Assembly: GCA_029263455.1 (NCBI GenBank)
Contig: JAJCXM010000004.1
Coordinates: 1 to 64,000 of the forward strand
Direction: 5' to 3'
DNA from: Holophagae bacterium
Lineage (GTDB): Bacteria > Acidobacteriota > Holophagae > Acanthopleuribacterales > Acanthopleuribacteraceae
Length of the DNA stretch: 64,000 nucleotides
The position numbers and the translations under genes were made by a program. Each line of letters starts with the position of its first letter. The first letter of the stretch is position 1. The notes under the pieces were generated by a model, which saw only the letters and a program-made list of their open reading frames with translations, was not told the DNA's origin and ran no database searches. This document shows, in pieces, positions 42,014 to 51,015 of this stretch.

Positions 42014-45000
42014 ATGACATCACAGACGACTCAATTGCATCCATTCCAACGTGCCTTATTCCCACATGAGTGCGCTCACCCAAGCCAGTGCGCGCAAGAA
42101 GGCGATTCCGCTAAGCACGTCAATCAGTTTCGCGAGCATTGGTGCAAGAGAGCGCACCTGCCCTTGCAGACACTTGAGCAAAAATTCCAATTTGAATGTT
42201 CTGCTCAGCAATTTGATTCGTTGGCTGCTCATTGGCATGCGACACGTTGGCAATACGACAATTTCGAACCGGAAATTAGCTGGCGCGAACATAGCGACGA
42301 ATCGGCCTGGTTCAATCGCCTATGCCAGATATTCGATGACTGGCAGCCAGCTCCAGATATCGCCATTTTGGACAAAGACGCAAGTTTTGCGCCCGCCTTT
42401 GTACCGTTCATGAATTGGGCCTGGCGCCAACTAGACAACCAATGGCGTGCTTCAGATTCATGCATCGATCAAAATAAACTAAAACCACAGTTATTGGATG
42501 ATCTGTGCAACAAACTCGGGATGTTATGTCACCGTGTGCTCGTGTTGGAGTTGAATGTCGCCCGCATGGAAGAGCGTCTCAACGGCGACACGCCCAAATT
42601 GAGGTTTCTCGATTTCAGAAAAAGAATATTGGGTAAAGCCAATGGATGGCAACGGTTATTCACAGAATACCAAGTCTTAGCGCGACTGGTGTCAGGGACG
42701 CTGGATCATTGGGTGAAAACGACCACCGACCTGATTACACGAACAACAGCCGACCTCTCTGAATTGGATAACCATTTCCTTGGAGGTTCCGAATACTCGT
42801 GGGTGGCCGCAAAAGGAGGCGTTTCTGATCCACATTGCGGTGGCCAAGGCGTTTGGATACTTGGCTTTGAGAACGGAGAAGGTGAGCGTCAGCAGCTCGT
42901 TTACAAACCAAAATCCATGGCAATCGATGATCGCTTCCATGACCTGCTACGGTGGTTAAACAACAAAGCAGCCACTCATCAAATGCCAGGGCTAATGGAT
43001 ATGCAAGGGCAATCCCTTTTTGAGTTCCCGATCACGTTGAATCGAGGTGACTACGGGTGGAGCTCTTTCGTGAATCGGCAAGATGTCGTCTCAACGCAAG
43101 CCGCAGAGAGATTCTACTTTAGGCAAGGAGCCTTTCTAGCCATCTTGCATCTCTTAGGTGCAACCGATTTCCACCACGAAAACCTCATCGCGGATGGCGA
43201 ATTCCCCGTGCTTGTTGACTTGGAGACGCTACTCCATCCAGCTCCAGATTTTGTGGAAGTGAAGTCGGCTCGCGATAAGGCCAACGCATGGCTCTCAAGA
43301 TCGGTGATGCACACCGGCATGCTGCCTAGAAGATTGTGGGGCGATAACCAACGATCCGGCGTTAACTTGGCTGGTCTAGGCTCGGACAAATCACAGGTTC
43401 TGCCAAATCCCGTCCCCGATTGGGAAGGTACAGGCACCGACCAAATGCGGCAAGTGCGCACAGCCAAGGAATTGAAGAAGTCAGACAATCTGCCTGGCAA
43501 AGACGGCAAGCCTATTTCGGTAACAAACCATATTTCCGATCTGCTTACCGGATTCCAAACCATGTATCGATTCGTGCAGACCCACGCCCAAGAACTGACG
43601 CAAATGCACGGTCCCCTTATGGCATTCAGCGGTGTAAAAACGCGTGTTGTATTACGCGGCACCAAACTATACTCAAGCCTGCTCTACGACGGTCTCCACC
43701 CAGACCACATGCGTCATGCCTTTGATCGTGACAATCTAATGGAACATCTATGGAGTCAAAGCCAAGGGTCCAACATCCACATGCAATTGGTGGCTCATGA
43801 GAAGCGTGATTTGAGCTTCGGCGATGTGCCCTACTTTTCCGTGCTGACAAACAGTACCCAGCTAAGGAACAGTCGCGGAGAGCCTGTCTGCGAAATTGAT
43901 CGCCACTCAGCTTTTGACAATATGCTTTTTCGCCTGCAATCCATGAGTGAAAAGGATTTAGAGGACCAGTGCTTTGTCATTCAAGGTTCGGTAGGAACGA
44001 TCATGGGCAATCATATATCCGCTAACAGCCAGGAAAGCAAAGCGGGCGAAATCGAAGCGCCCGCAAAGCTCGCACATCAATTAGGTCAACATTTATTGGA
44101 CACTGCTTTTCATGGCGACAATGACGTGAGCTGGCTCAGCATGGACATCATGCCTGATGGTGCCTGGTCCTTTAATCCAACAGCAACAGATCTATACGGC
44201 GGTAACGCTGGCATAGGTTGGTTCCTCAGCCTGCTGGCCCGCGACTCTGGAAATAGACAAGTCGCACAGATGGCGAAACAGATTTACAACGAATTGGAGG
44301 GTGCGCTGCAGATCCCTGAATTCGCGATCCACGGCGGTTACATAGGAAGCTGCTCCATCTTTTACGCGATGGTGCAAATGAATGCGGCACTGCCATCGTT
44401 GGGTCCGCTACCCGATTTCGGCGAAAACCTAAATCAGCTAATCCTCAACGTTAGTGAAGACACGCACTACGATGTCATTGCAGGCGCTGCAGGCACACTC
44501 CTGCACGCGCTGGCGATCCACAAACTCACTGGCTCAATTGAAGCCTTGAGCTTAATTGAAGCCTGCGCCAAACACCTGGTTGATTCCGCATGCACCACAG
44601 AGCGAGGTTGCTACTGGCCATTTTCACAGAGCCCAGCTGGGCTGCTCGGCTTCTCACATGGAAATGCGGGCATCGCATGCGCACTCGCGCGGGCATCGGA
44701 ACGACTAAAAGTAACAGGTAACACGGGTCCGATCATTGACAGCATTGAAAGCACAATTACCGCAGCCTTAGCTTATGAGCGCACACATTTCGACTCGAAC
44801 GCCAATAATTGGCCCGACCTGCGAGAATTTGACGACCAACCAAACGACCTTCATTTTGAGAGTCAGTGGTGTCATGGCGCTCCAGGCGTCGGATTGGGTC
44901 GATCTATGTTGCCCGACAAATATCTGGACAGTGTAGCCATCAACGAAATCGAGATATCGCTGCACACGATGTTGAGTCAGCCCATGATCGGCAATCATTG

Positions 45001-45310
45001 TTTGTGCCACGGCCTATTGGGCAACTTACTTGTGGCTCGCCAACTTGAAAAACGACTTACACAGCTCAGCCCGAAACATGCACAATCCAAAAACAACGCC
45101 ACACAGGTCTTGGCTGCATGGAAACGCACAGCACAATCACAAATCCAAAACCAAGGTCCCTTATGTGGTATTGAACTTCCGATAAAGATTCCTGGATTGA
45201 TGTCAGGACTCTCAGGCATTGGTCTGGCCTTGCTCTACCTCGACGACAAGCAGAACATCTGCAATCCCATGAGCTTGGAATACCCGAAAACGTTAGCGAT
45301 AGGCCAATGA
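42014..45310 (+). CDS. lanM: Class II lanthionine synthetase LanM
   Basis: A 1098-residue bifunctional enzyme. The N-terminal dehydratase (DUF4135-type, about residues 140-640) shows LVYKPKSMAID, GATDFHHENLIADGEFPVLVDLETLLHP and a kinase-like active site. It phosphorylates and eliminates Ser/Thr of the precursor core. The C-terminal LanC-like cyclase (about 725-1095) has GGNAGIGWFL, SHGNAGIACAL, and zinc ligands Cys953 (WCHGAPG), Cys998 and His999 (CLCHGLLGN), which add Cys thiols to form rings. The length is normal for LanM. It lies 210 bp after the precursor and overlaps the HlyD gene by ATGA. Confidence 0.96.
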   Translation: MTSQTTQLHPFQRALFPHECAHPSQCAQEGDSAKHVNQFREHWCKRAHLPLQTLEQKFQFECSAQQFDSLAAHWHATRWQYDNFEPEISWREHSDESAWFNRLCQIFDDWQPAPDIAILDKDASFAPAFVPFMNWAWRQLDNQWRASDSCIDQNKLKPQLLDDLCNKLGMLCHRVLVLELNVARMEERLNGDTPKLRFLDFRKRILGKANGWQRLFTEYQVLARLVSGTLDHWVKTTTDLITRTTADLSELDNHFLGGSEYSWVAAKGGVSDPHCGGQGVWILGFENGEGERQQLVYKPKSMAIDDRFHDLLRWLNNKAATHQMPGLMDMQGQSLFEFPITLNRGDYGWSSFVNRQDVVSTQAAERFYFRQGAFLAILHLLGATDFHHENLIADGEFPVLVDLETLLHPAPDFVEVKSARDKANAWLSRSVMHTGMLPRRLWGDNQRSGVNLAGLGSDKSQVLPNPVPDWEGTGTDQMRQVRTAKELKKSDNLPGKDGKPISVTNHISDLLTGFQTMYRFVQTHAQELTQMHGPLMAFSGVKTRVVLRGTKLYSSLLYDGLHPDHMRHAFDRDNLMEHLWSQSQGSNIHMQLVAHEKRDLSFGDVPYFSVLTNSTQLRNSRGEPVCEIDRHSAFDNMLFRLQSMSEKDLEDQCFVIQGSVGTIMGNHISANSQESKAGEIEAPAKLAHQLGQHLLDTAFHGDNDVSWLSMDIMPDGAWSFNPTATDLYGGNAGIGWFLSLLARDSGNRQVAQMAKQIYNELEGALQIPEFAIHGGYIGSCSIFYAMVQMNAALPSLGPLPDFGENLNQLILNVSEDTHYDVIAGAAGTLLHALAIHKLTGSIEALSLIEACAKHLVDSACTTERGCYWPFSQSPAGLLGFSHGNAGIACALARASERLKVTGNTGPIIDSIESTITAALAYERTHFDSNANNWPDLREFDDQPNDLHFESQWCHGAPGVGLGRSMLPDKYLDSVAINEIEISLHTMLSQPMIGNHCLCHGLLGNLLVARQLEKRLTQLSPKHAQSKNNATQVLAAWKRTAQSQIQNQGPLCGIELPIKIPGLMSGLSGIGLALLYLDDKQNICNPMSLEYPKTLAIGQ

Positions 45311-46227
45311 GTCGACTAAGTGTTTTTGCTACAGCTTCGGCAGCAGGCTTGCTACTCGTTCTCCTGATCATCGTTTTTCTTGTGCAGAACAAGGCCACCA
45401 CGGAGGATACGGCGACAAAAGTACCTACTAATATTCGCGATCAAGTCCAACTAAGTCAACATGATACACACGATGATGGGTTCTTAGGCGTGGTGTTAGC
45501 CGATGAACTTGAGCATGTAGTTTGCCCTTTTGATGCGTTCATCGAAAGGCTCTTGATTCGAGAAGGCAATGGGGTTTCGCTTGGCCAGCCACTCATTCAA
45601 CTCAAAGCAACCCACCTAGATGAAGACTTAGACATAGCGCGGGCAGCTTTGGTTGCGGCACGCGTTAACGCGGAGGAAGCAAGGCTTAATCGAACCCAAG
45701 CTCAAGAGAAGCTCGAACGAATGGACAAAGCACCCAGCGTCTATTCTCAGGTAGACCATCGCGAAGCCGAACTTGAGCTAGCTCGTGTCAACCAACGCCT
45801 TCTTTCTGAGCAATCGGCGTTGAAGCAGGCGCACATCAGGTTAACGGCTCTTGAGGAACGCATGGGGAAGTCAGTCATAGAAGCGCCCTTTTCTGGAACC
45901 ATTCGCTCTTTGCGAATCATGCAAGGACAACAAGTTTCAGAAGGTCAGGATCTATTAACCCTTATAGCACCATCGCAAGGAGTCATACGCTTTGCGGTTC
46001 CGCCGGATAAAGTTATTGGCGTGCAAAATGGAACGCCCGTTCGCATGCAGATTGAAGGCACAGACCTAGACTATACGGGCACGGTAACTTCGATCAACCA
46101 GCAACGAGACGAATCAAGTCAGTTAATCTTCTGTTTAGCGCAACTGCTCGTTGAACCCAATTCCACACCACCGGCTGGCGGTAGTGGCAACGTCTTTATC
46201 GCGGAACAACTTCGTGTCGAACCTTGA
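45307..46227 (+). CDS. HlyD-family periplasmic adaptor
   Basis: A 306-residue membrane fusion protein. It has one N-terminal transmembrane helix (about 7-27, ASAAGLLLVLLIIVFLV), a first biotinyl-lipoyl half (EHVVCPFDAFIERLLIREGNGVSLGQPLIQL), an alpha-hairpin coiled coil (about 105-180), and a second lipoyl half (IEAPFSGTIRSLRIMQGQQVSEGQDLL). A beta-barrel region (VPPDKVIGVQNGTPVRMQIEG) completes it. Such adaptors bridge an inner-membrane ABC exporter to an outer-membrane channel. Its presence fits lanthipeptide export across two membranes. It is translationally coupled to LanM upstream and overlaps the next gene. Confidence 0.88.
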   Translation: MSRLSVFATASAAGLLLVLLIIVFLVQNKATTEDTATKVPTNIRDQVQLSQHDTHDDGFLGVVLADELEHVVCPFDAFIERLLIREGNGVSLGQPLIQLKATHLDEDLDIARAALVAARVNAEEARLNRTQAQEKLERMDKAPSVYSQVDHREAELELARVNQRLLSEQSALKQAHIRLTALEERMGKSVIEAPFSGTIRSLRIMQGQQVSEGQDLLTLIAPSQGVIRFAVPPDKVIGVQNGTPVRMQIEGTDLDYTGTVTSINQQRDESSQLIFCLAQLLVEPNSTPPAGGSGNVFIAEQLRVEP

Positions 46228-48451
46228 AGGCCTGGAGTTGACGCGCGTGGATGGCGCGGAAGTGCATGAGACTCATTGCGTCCAAACCTCCATGCCCATC
46301 GGTCATTATCCCACTCTAGGCCAAGTATTGCTTGCCGGAACTTGGTGTAACGTCCAGATTAGGCATCTTAGCGAACGTGGCATCCTCGCTCTTTATGATC
46401 ATCCCCATCAAATGGCGTTTCGACCAGGCGACCATATCTTGTTGTCGGGCAAGTTCAGTGCGCACAAGTCGTTGGAACAGGTCTGGTGTCAGATACGAAC
46501 CGTTTCGCCCATGCATCGCAAACTGGATGGGTCGGATGTTGGAATTTTGGGACTGACGTTTTTAGAATCAGACCCAATCACCCATCGATTGCGCAGTAAT
46601 CACGGTTTGCTGCCTCACCATACCTTGGTCGTCAGGCTTGGTTCCGCTGCTGCAATCGAAATAAGCAATCATTCTCGAGTGATCGAGGTGGATAGTTGCG
46701 AAAATGCACTTTCAGCCTTAGAAGAGTATGAAATGGCAACGGTTTTGATCCTTGCTGACGGTGACCGAACACCCACTCAACATGAGTGGACGGCACTGCG
46801 GTGGACGTTTCCGGCCCAGTTCTCCAATTTGATTGTGATTTCGTCAAAAATTCCAGAATTGAGTTCAAGTAGTTTGTTTTTCCGAGCTTGCCAGCGACTC
46901 AACGCCAGTGATCTTCACCAACTCATAAATGCGGCCCATACGGCGTATGAAAATTCGATGACGGCTAGGCTCGATGGTGGTTTGCGTTTCATGCTGCAGT
47001 CAGAGAACCTAACTAAAGTGCAAGCGGTCACTAGCAAGTTAGCCATTCAAAGAGACATCAACGAAGCGATCCGATTCGTGACTCATTCGATAAAAGAGTT
47101 GACCCATTCGTCAAACGCATCCTGTTTGTTAATCAGCCGTTTCGACAGCACCGCAACTTGTGTTGCCAGCCATATCAACGTTACAAACCAGGATGTTGAG
47201 ACCGGCATCACAGGCTATGTGCTGGCCACAAGGAAAGCCATACACCTTGATCGCATCGCCACATCAAGATGTTATGAAACCCAAACGGATCTGCACCTCG
47301 GCAACCCAAACGATCGCGCGATTGTGCATCCTATCCTAGCGGATTCCGACTCGATGGGTCTTATCGCCGTTTCACGGTCAAGGAACGATCCGCCCTTTGG
47401 TGAACAAGAGGTACAAATCGTCGCTTTGGCGGCTGATCTTTTTGCTTCCTCATTGCTGGCCCTGAACCTCAGGGCATCGTTTGCCAAAGCATGTCAGCAG
47501 GATCGATCAAAACAGTTAGGTATTTACCGGGAAGAAGCTTTGAATCATCACGCAAAGTCGATTTTGTCAGAAGGCAGCGTCCTGCCCTTCTCTCCTTTCT
47601 GGGAAAAGTGGGCCTTTGGTAGCGTGGCTTTGCTGATATTGGCAGGGGTCGTTTTTGCCATCTTTGGCCGCATTGGCGAATACGCGGCGGGACCCGCGAT
47701 TGTGCAAGCCGATCAGGCGACCAGCGTGAGCACCGTCCGAGTTGGTACGATTGCCTCGGTCGAAGTCAAACCAGGTCAACAAGTTACACAGGGTCAGGTG
47801 CTGTTTAGAATTGCGTCCCAAGAACAGAATGATCAATTGCAGAACATTGAAGAGGGGTGGCGGGCCCATTTGGTTTCGCGGATGCTTGATCCAACGGACA
47901 CGGGCGCCCAACAGGCGCTAAGACAGATCCGCATTGAAAGGGATGCTCTTTTACAGGCACTACGCATGAACGACGTGCGTGCGCCACACGATGGCATTGT
48001 CGGCGATTTGCGCATCCATTCCGGGGAACTCCTTCAGGTGGGTCAAACAGCTCTCTTGCTGACACGATCTCAACCTACCTATTCGTTGGTCGCATTCTTG
48101 CCCGGGCGATTTGCTCCTCAAATAACGGTTGACCAACCCTTCAGATTCAAACTGCGTGGTTACCAAGACCAGTACATGGAACTCGTCGTTGAACGGCTGA
48201 GTCAAGGCGTCGTCAGTCCTACCGACGCCCGTCGCGTGATCGGTTTCGAGGCTCAAGACATGTTTCAAATTGAAGGTCCAGTCGTACTGGTCTATGCACG
48301 CGTAGAAACAGCCACGATACAGGTAGAGGGACAAAGCCTGAGCCTTCTAAACGGCATGATCGGAGACGCAGAATTCAAATTAAGATCCCAATCGATCCTA
48401 AGTAGCATGCTGCCAGCGCTAAAGAAATCAGTGGGAGTAGAACATGAATGA
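46214..48451 (+). CDS. Cytosolic sensor fused to HlyD adaptor (PilZ-like, receiver-like, GAF, TM, lipoyl)
   Basis: About 745 residues from GTG 46214; GTG 46247, better spaced after GGAG, and TTG 46151 are alternatives. Domains in order: a PilZ-like beta barrel (about 30-115, CNVQIRHLSERGILALYD), with the DxSxxG motif reading HLSERG; a receiver-like alpha/beta domain (about 135-245) without a convincing phosphoacceptor Asp; a GAF domain (about 275-415, ASCLLISRFDSTATCVA ... GITGYVLATRKAIHL); one transmembrane helix (about 463-485); and an HlyD-type periplasmic part (about 508-730, VASVEVKPGQQVTQGQVLFRI and RAPHDGIVGDLRIHSGELLQVG). It appears to be an exporter adaptor controlled from the cytosol. 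It overlaps both neighbours. Confidence 0.75.
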   Translation: MSNLEGLELTRVDGAEVHETHCVQTSMPIGHYPTLGQVLLAGTWCNVQIRHLSERGILALYDHPHQMAFRPGDHILLSGKFSAHKSLEQVWCQIRTVSPMHRKLDGSDVGILGLTFLESDPITHRLRSNHGLLPHHTLVVRLGSAAAIEISNHSRVIEVDSCENALSALEEYEMATVLILADGDRTPTQHEWTALRWTFPAQFSNLIVISSKIPELSSSSLFFRACQRLNASDLHQLINAAHTAYENSMTARLDGGLRFMLQSENLTKVQAVTSKLAIQRDINEAIRFVTHSIKELTHSSNASCLLISRFDSTATCVASHINVTNQDVETGITGYVLATRKAIHLDRIATSRCYETQTDLHLGNPNDRAIVHPILADSDSMGLIAVSRSRNDPPFGEQEVQIVALAADLFASSLLALNLRASFAKACQQDRSKQLGIYREEALNHHAKSILSEGSVLPFSPFWEKWAFGSVALLILAGVVFAIFGRIGEYAAGPAIVQADQATSVSTVRVGTIASVEVKPGQQVTQGQVLFRIASQEQNDQLQNIEEGWRAHLVSRMLDPTDTGAQQALRQIRIERDALLQALRMNDVRAPHDGIVGDLRIHSGELLQVGQTALLLTRSQPTYSLVAFLPGRFAPQITVDQPFRFKLRGYQDQYMELVVERLSQGVVSPTDARRVIGFEAQDMFQIEGPVVLVYARVETATIQVEGQSLSLLNGMIGDAEFKLRSQSILSSMLPALKKSVGVEHE

Positions 48452-50654
48452 TGACCCAAATAATGGGAATTGGTATGGGTTCCGCTCTCTGAATCGAATC
48501 AAATGGAAGCGCAAAACGCAGGAGATTCCAGTCATTCAGCAAATGGAGGCTGTCGAATGCGGTGCGGCCTGTTTGACAATGGTACTTGCCTATTTCGGCA
48601 AGTCTTTGCGATTGAGCGAAGTGCGTGAGGTGGTGGGCATTGGCAGGGACGGGACATCTGTTATGTCGCTTTTACAAGCGGCCCACCATTTCGGACTTCG
48701 TGGACGAGCCGTAAAAGCTGACATAAAAGACATTGGACACTTACCAAAAGCCTCAATATTACACTGGGAATTTAATCACTTTGTCTTGCTTGAATCCGTG
48801 GCAGACGAAGACGTCACCATCATTGATCCGGCCTTTGGACGCCGAAAAATATCGATGACTCATTTCAAGCAAGGATACACAGGGGTTGCTATCAGCTTTG
48901 AACCCACTGAGTCCTTCAACCACAAGAGTGGCTCCGAATTCAGTAAAAACAGGATTGGCATATATCTCGCCAAAGTCTTACAGGCAAAAGGCTGGATCTT
49001 AAGAATCGTGGCATTAGCATTCATGATTCAGCTATTAGCCCTTTCATTGCCTATCCTTACTGGGGCGTTGGTCGATCGTGTCGTTCCTCACCATGATCGT
49101 CAGTTATTGACGTTAATGGGTATCGGCTTCGCTGCCATCGTGGCGTTCAGATTCCTTTCGGGGCTAATTCGTGCGCATCTACTGCTCTTCCTGCAAAGCA
49201 AATTGGACATTCAATTCAGCTTCGATTTCATTGATCACCTGGTACGTTTGCCATTTTCGTTTTTTCAGCGGCGCGGCGCGGGTGACTTACTTATGCGGCT
49301 TAACTCGAACGCAACTATCCGTGATTTGCTGACGTCCTCAACGCTCTCGACCTTGATGGATGGTGTCTTGGTCGTCTTCTATTTGATTGCACTATTTATG
49401 ATCAGCAGCGCCATTGGACTTTTAGTGCTTGTATTAGGCGTCATTCGCTTGACCATTTTTGGGCTGGCCCGTCGACGAATTCGTGATTTGGTGGCGGAGA
49501 GTCTCAAGGCTGAAGCGGATTCTCAAAGTTATCAGGTACAAATGTTAGGCGGAATGCAGACCTTAAAGACGTGTGGCGCAGAATTCCATGCGGTGGATCG
49601 CTGGTCAAATCTATTTGTTGATGTGGTCAACATTAGTCTTCGAAAAGGCCGTTTGATGGCCTGGACCGACTCTGCAATGGACGCCACGCGCATGGCGTCG
49701 CCGCTAGTGCTGCTTCTTTTCGGAGGTAGCATGGTCCTCAACGGCGAGCTCAGCTTAGGCACGATGCTTGCCCTAAGCGCCCTGGCTGAAGGCTTTCTTG
49801 GTCCGCTTTCTTCTTTAGTAGACATGGCTTTGAGGTTGCAAGAACTTGGTGCCTTAGTAGATCGAATCGATGATGTTGTTCAGACACCTCACGAACAACA
49901 CGCTGAACAAGTTGCCGCACCGGGGCAAATGAAGGGTCATGTACGCATTGAAAATCTTCACTTCAGGTACGACCCGCAGGCAAAAAAAGTGCTCAAGTCG
50001 ATCGATCTCGAGGTACCGATAGGGCAGACATTGGCGGTTGTAGGTGCATCTGGATCTGGGAAATCAACCTTGGGCAGCTTAATGGCAGGGCTATTTAAAC
50101 CCGTGGAAGGTCGCATACTGTTCGATGATCGCGACATCCACGAACTGGATCTGAGAATGCTTCGCAAACAAATGGGCATCGTATTACAACACCCATTTCT
50201 GTTTCCGGGCACGATTCGCGAAAACCTTTTGTTGGCCAAGCCAGATGCTCCATTTGAGCGTGTTGTGCGTGCCTGTAAAATTGCGGAGATCCACACCACT
50301 ATTCTGGAAATGCCGCTTGGTTATGATTCCATTCTTGTCGATGAAGGTTCAACGCTGTCGGGCGGCCAACGCCAACGTTTGGCCTTGGCTCGCGCATTAG
50401 TGCAGGAACCTGCCATTCTCATCCTGGATGAGGCATCAAGTGCATTAGACACGGTCACTGAACGTCGCATCCAAGAAAACCTCAAGCGCATAGATTGCAC
50501 CAAAATCATCATCGCGCAGCGCCTTAGTACCATTGAGCACGCCGATCAAATCGCTGTCTTAAAGGACGGTCACATCGTTGAAAGAGGCAGCCACGCCGAG
50601 CTACTTTCGCGCATGGGCGCCTATCATGAGTTAGTGGCGGCACAAGTTAGTTAA
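48444..50654 (+). CDS. lanT: C39-peptidase ABC exporter for the lanthipeptide (LanT)
   Basis: A 736-residue exporter. The N-terminal C39 peptidase has Cys39 (VECGAAC), His112 (FNHFVLL) and Asp128 (IIDPAFG), which cut after the double glycine of the leader. Six transmembrane helices follow (about 180-460), then the ABC ATPase: Walker A GASGSGKST, signature LSGGQRQRLALARAL, Walker B ILILDEASS and the switch in IIAQRLSTIEH. It removes the leader and exports the modified peptide, presumably with the two upstream HlyD-type proteins. ATG 48444 overlaps the previous stop by 8 bp. No TolC-like outer-membrane gene or immunity transporter is in the cluster. Confidence 0.95.
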   Translation: MNDDPNNGNWYGFRSLNRIKWKRKTQEIPVIQQMEAVECGAACLTMVLAYFGKSLRLSEVREVVGIGRDGTSVMSLLQAAHHFGLRGRAVKADIKDIGHLPKASILHWEFNHFVLLESVADEDVTIIDPAFGRRKISMTHFKQGYTGVAISFEPTESFNHKSGSEFSKNRIGIYLAKVLQAKGWILRIVALAFMIQLLALSLPILTGALVDRVVPHHDRQLLTLMGIGFAAIVAFRFLSGLIRAHLLLFLQSKLDIQFSFDFIDHLVRLPFSFFQRRGAGDLLMRLNSNATIRDLLTSSTLSTLMDGVLVVFYLIALFMISSAIGLLVLVLGVIRLTIFGLARRRIRDLVAESLKAEADSQSYQVQMLGGMQTLKTCGAEFHAVDRWSNLFVDVVNISLRKGRLMAWTDSAMDATRMASPLVLLLFGGSMVLNGELSLGTMLALSALAEGFLGPLSSLVDMALRLQELGALVDRIDDVVQTPHEQHAEQVAAPGQMKGHVRIENLHFRYDPQAKKVLKSIDLEVPIGQTLAVVGASGSGKSTLGSLMAGLFKPVEGRILFDDRDIHELDLRMLRKQMGIVLQHPFLFPGTIRENLLLAKPDAPFERVVRACKIAEIHTTILEMPLGYDSILVDEGSTLSGGQRQRLALARALVQEPAILILDEASSALDTVTERRIQENLKRIDCTKIIIAQRLSTIEHADQIAVLKDGHIVERGSHAELLSRMGAYHELVAAQVS

Positions 50655-51015
50655 GTGGTCAGGCGCGAATTTGGATAGCAAATTTTTGCAGTACACAGCA
50701 AGCCTCATAACCACCTGACCAGTATTTTCTTGAATTAGCTAAACGTTCCTAACAGTTCGGGCGTTCCTCGGTCTACGTGCCGCTTTGTCTATTGGTAATA
50801 ACGCTAAAATGTAGCGGGAACCACCACGCTGATTTCGTACGAGGGACAATAATATTCTTTCTGACGCAACACATGCTCCGTAAACATCTAATAATGAACA
50901 TGTTATACGCGAACCGCGATCGCGACCAATGATGGCATGGAGTCTGCTGAAGTACGGCAGCGTCGACGTCTTTGAATAATACAATCGATAAATGAGTCAC
51001 ACACGGGAGTTGGAT
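50655..51015. other. Intergenic region after exporter
   Basis: About 360 bp. GGTCAGG (50657) and CCTGACC (50714) could pair across about 50 bp, but this is not a convincing terminator. Minus-strand ORFs have no ribosome-binding site. GGAG at about 51005 serves the next gene. Confidence 0.4.
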
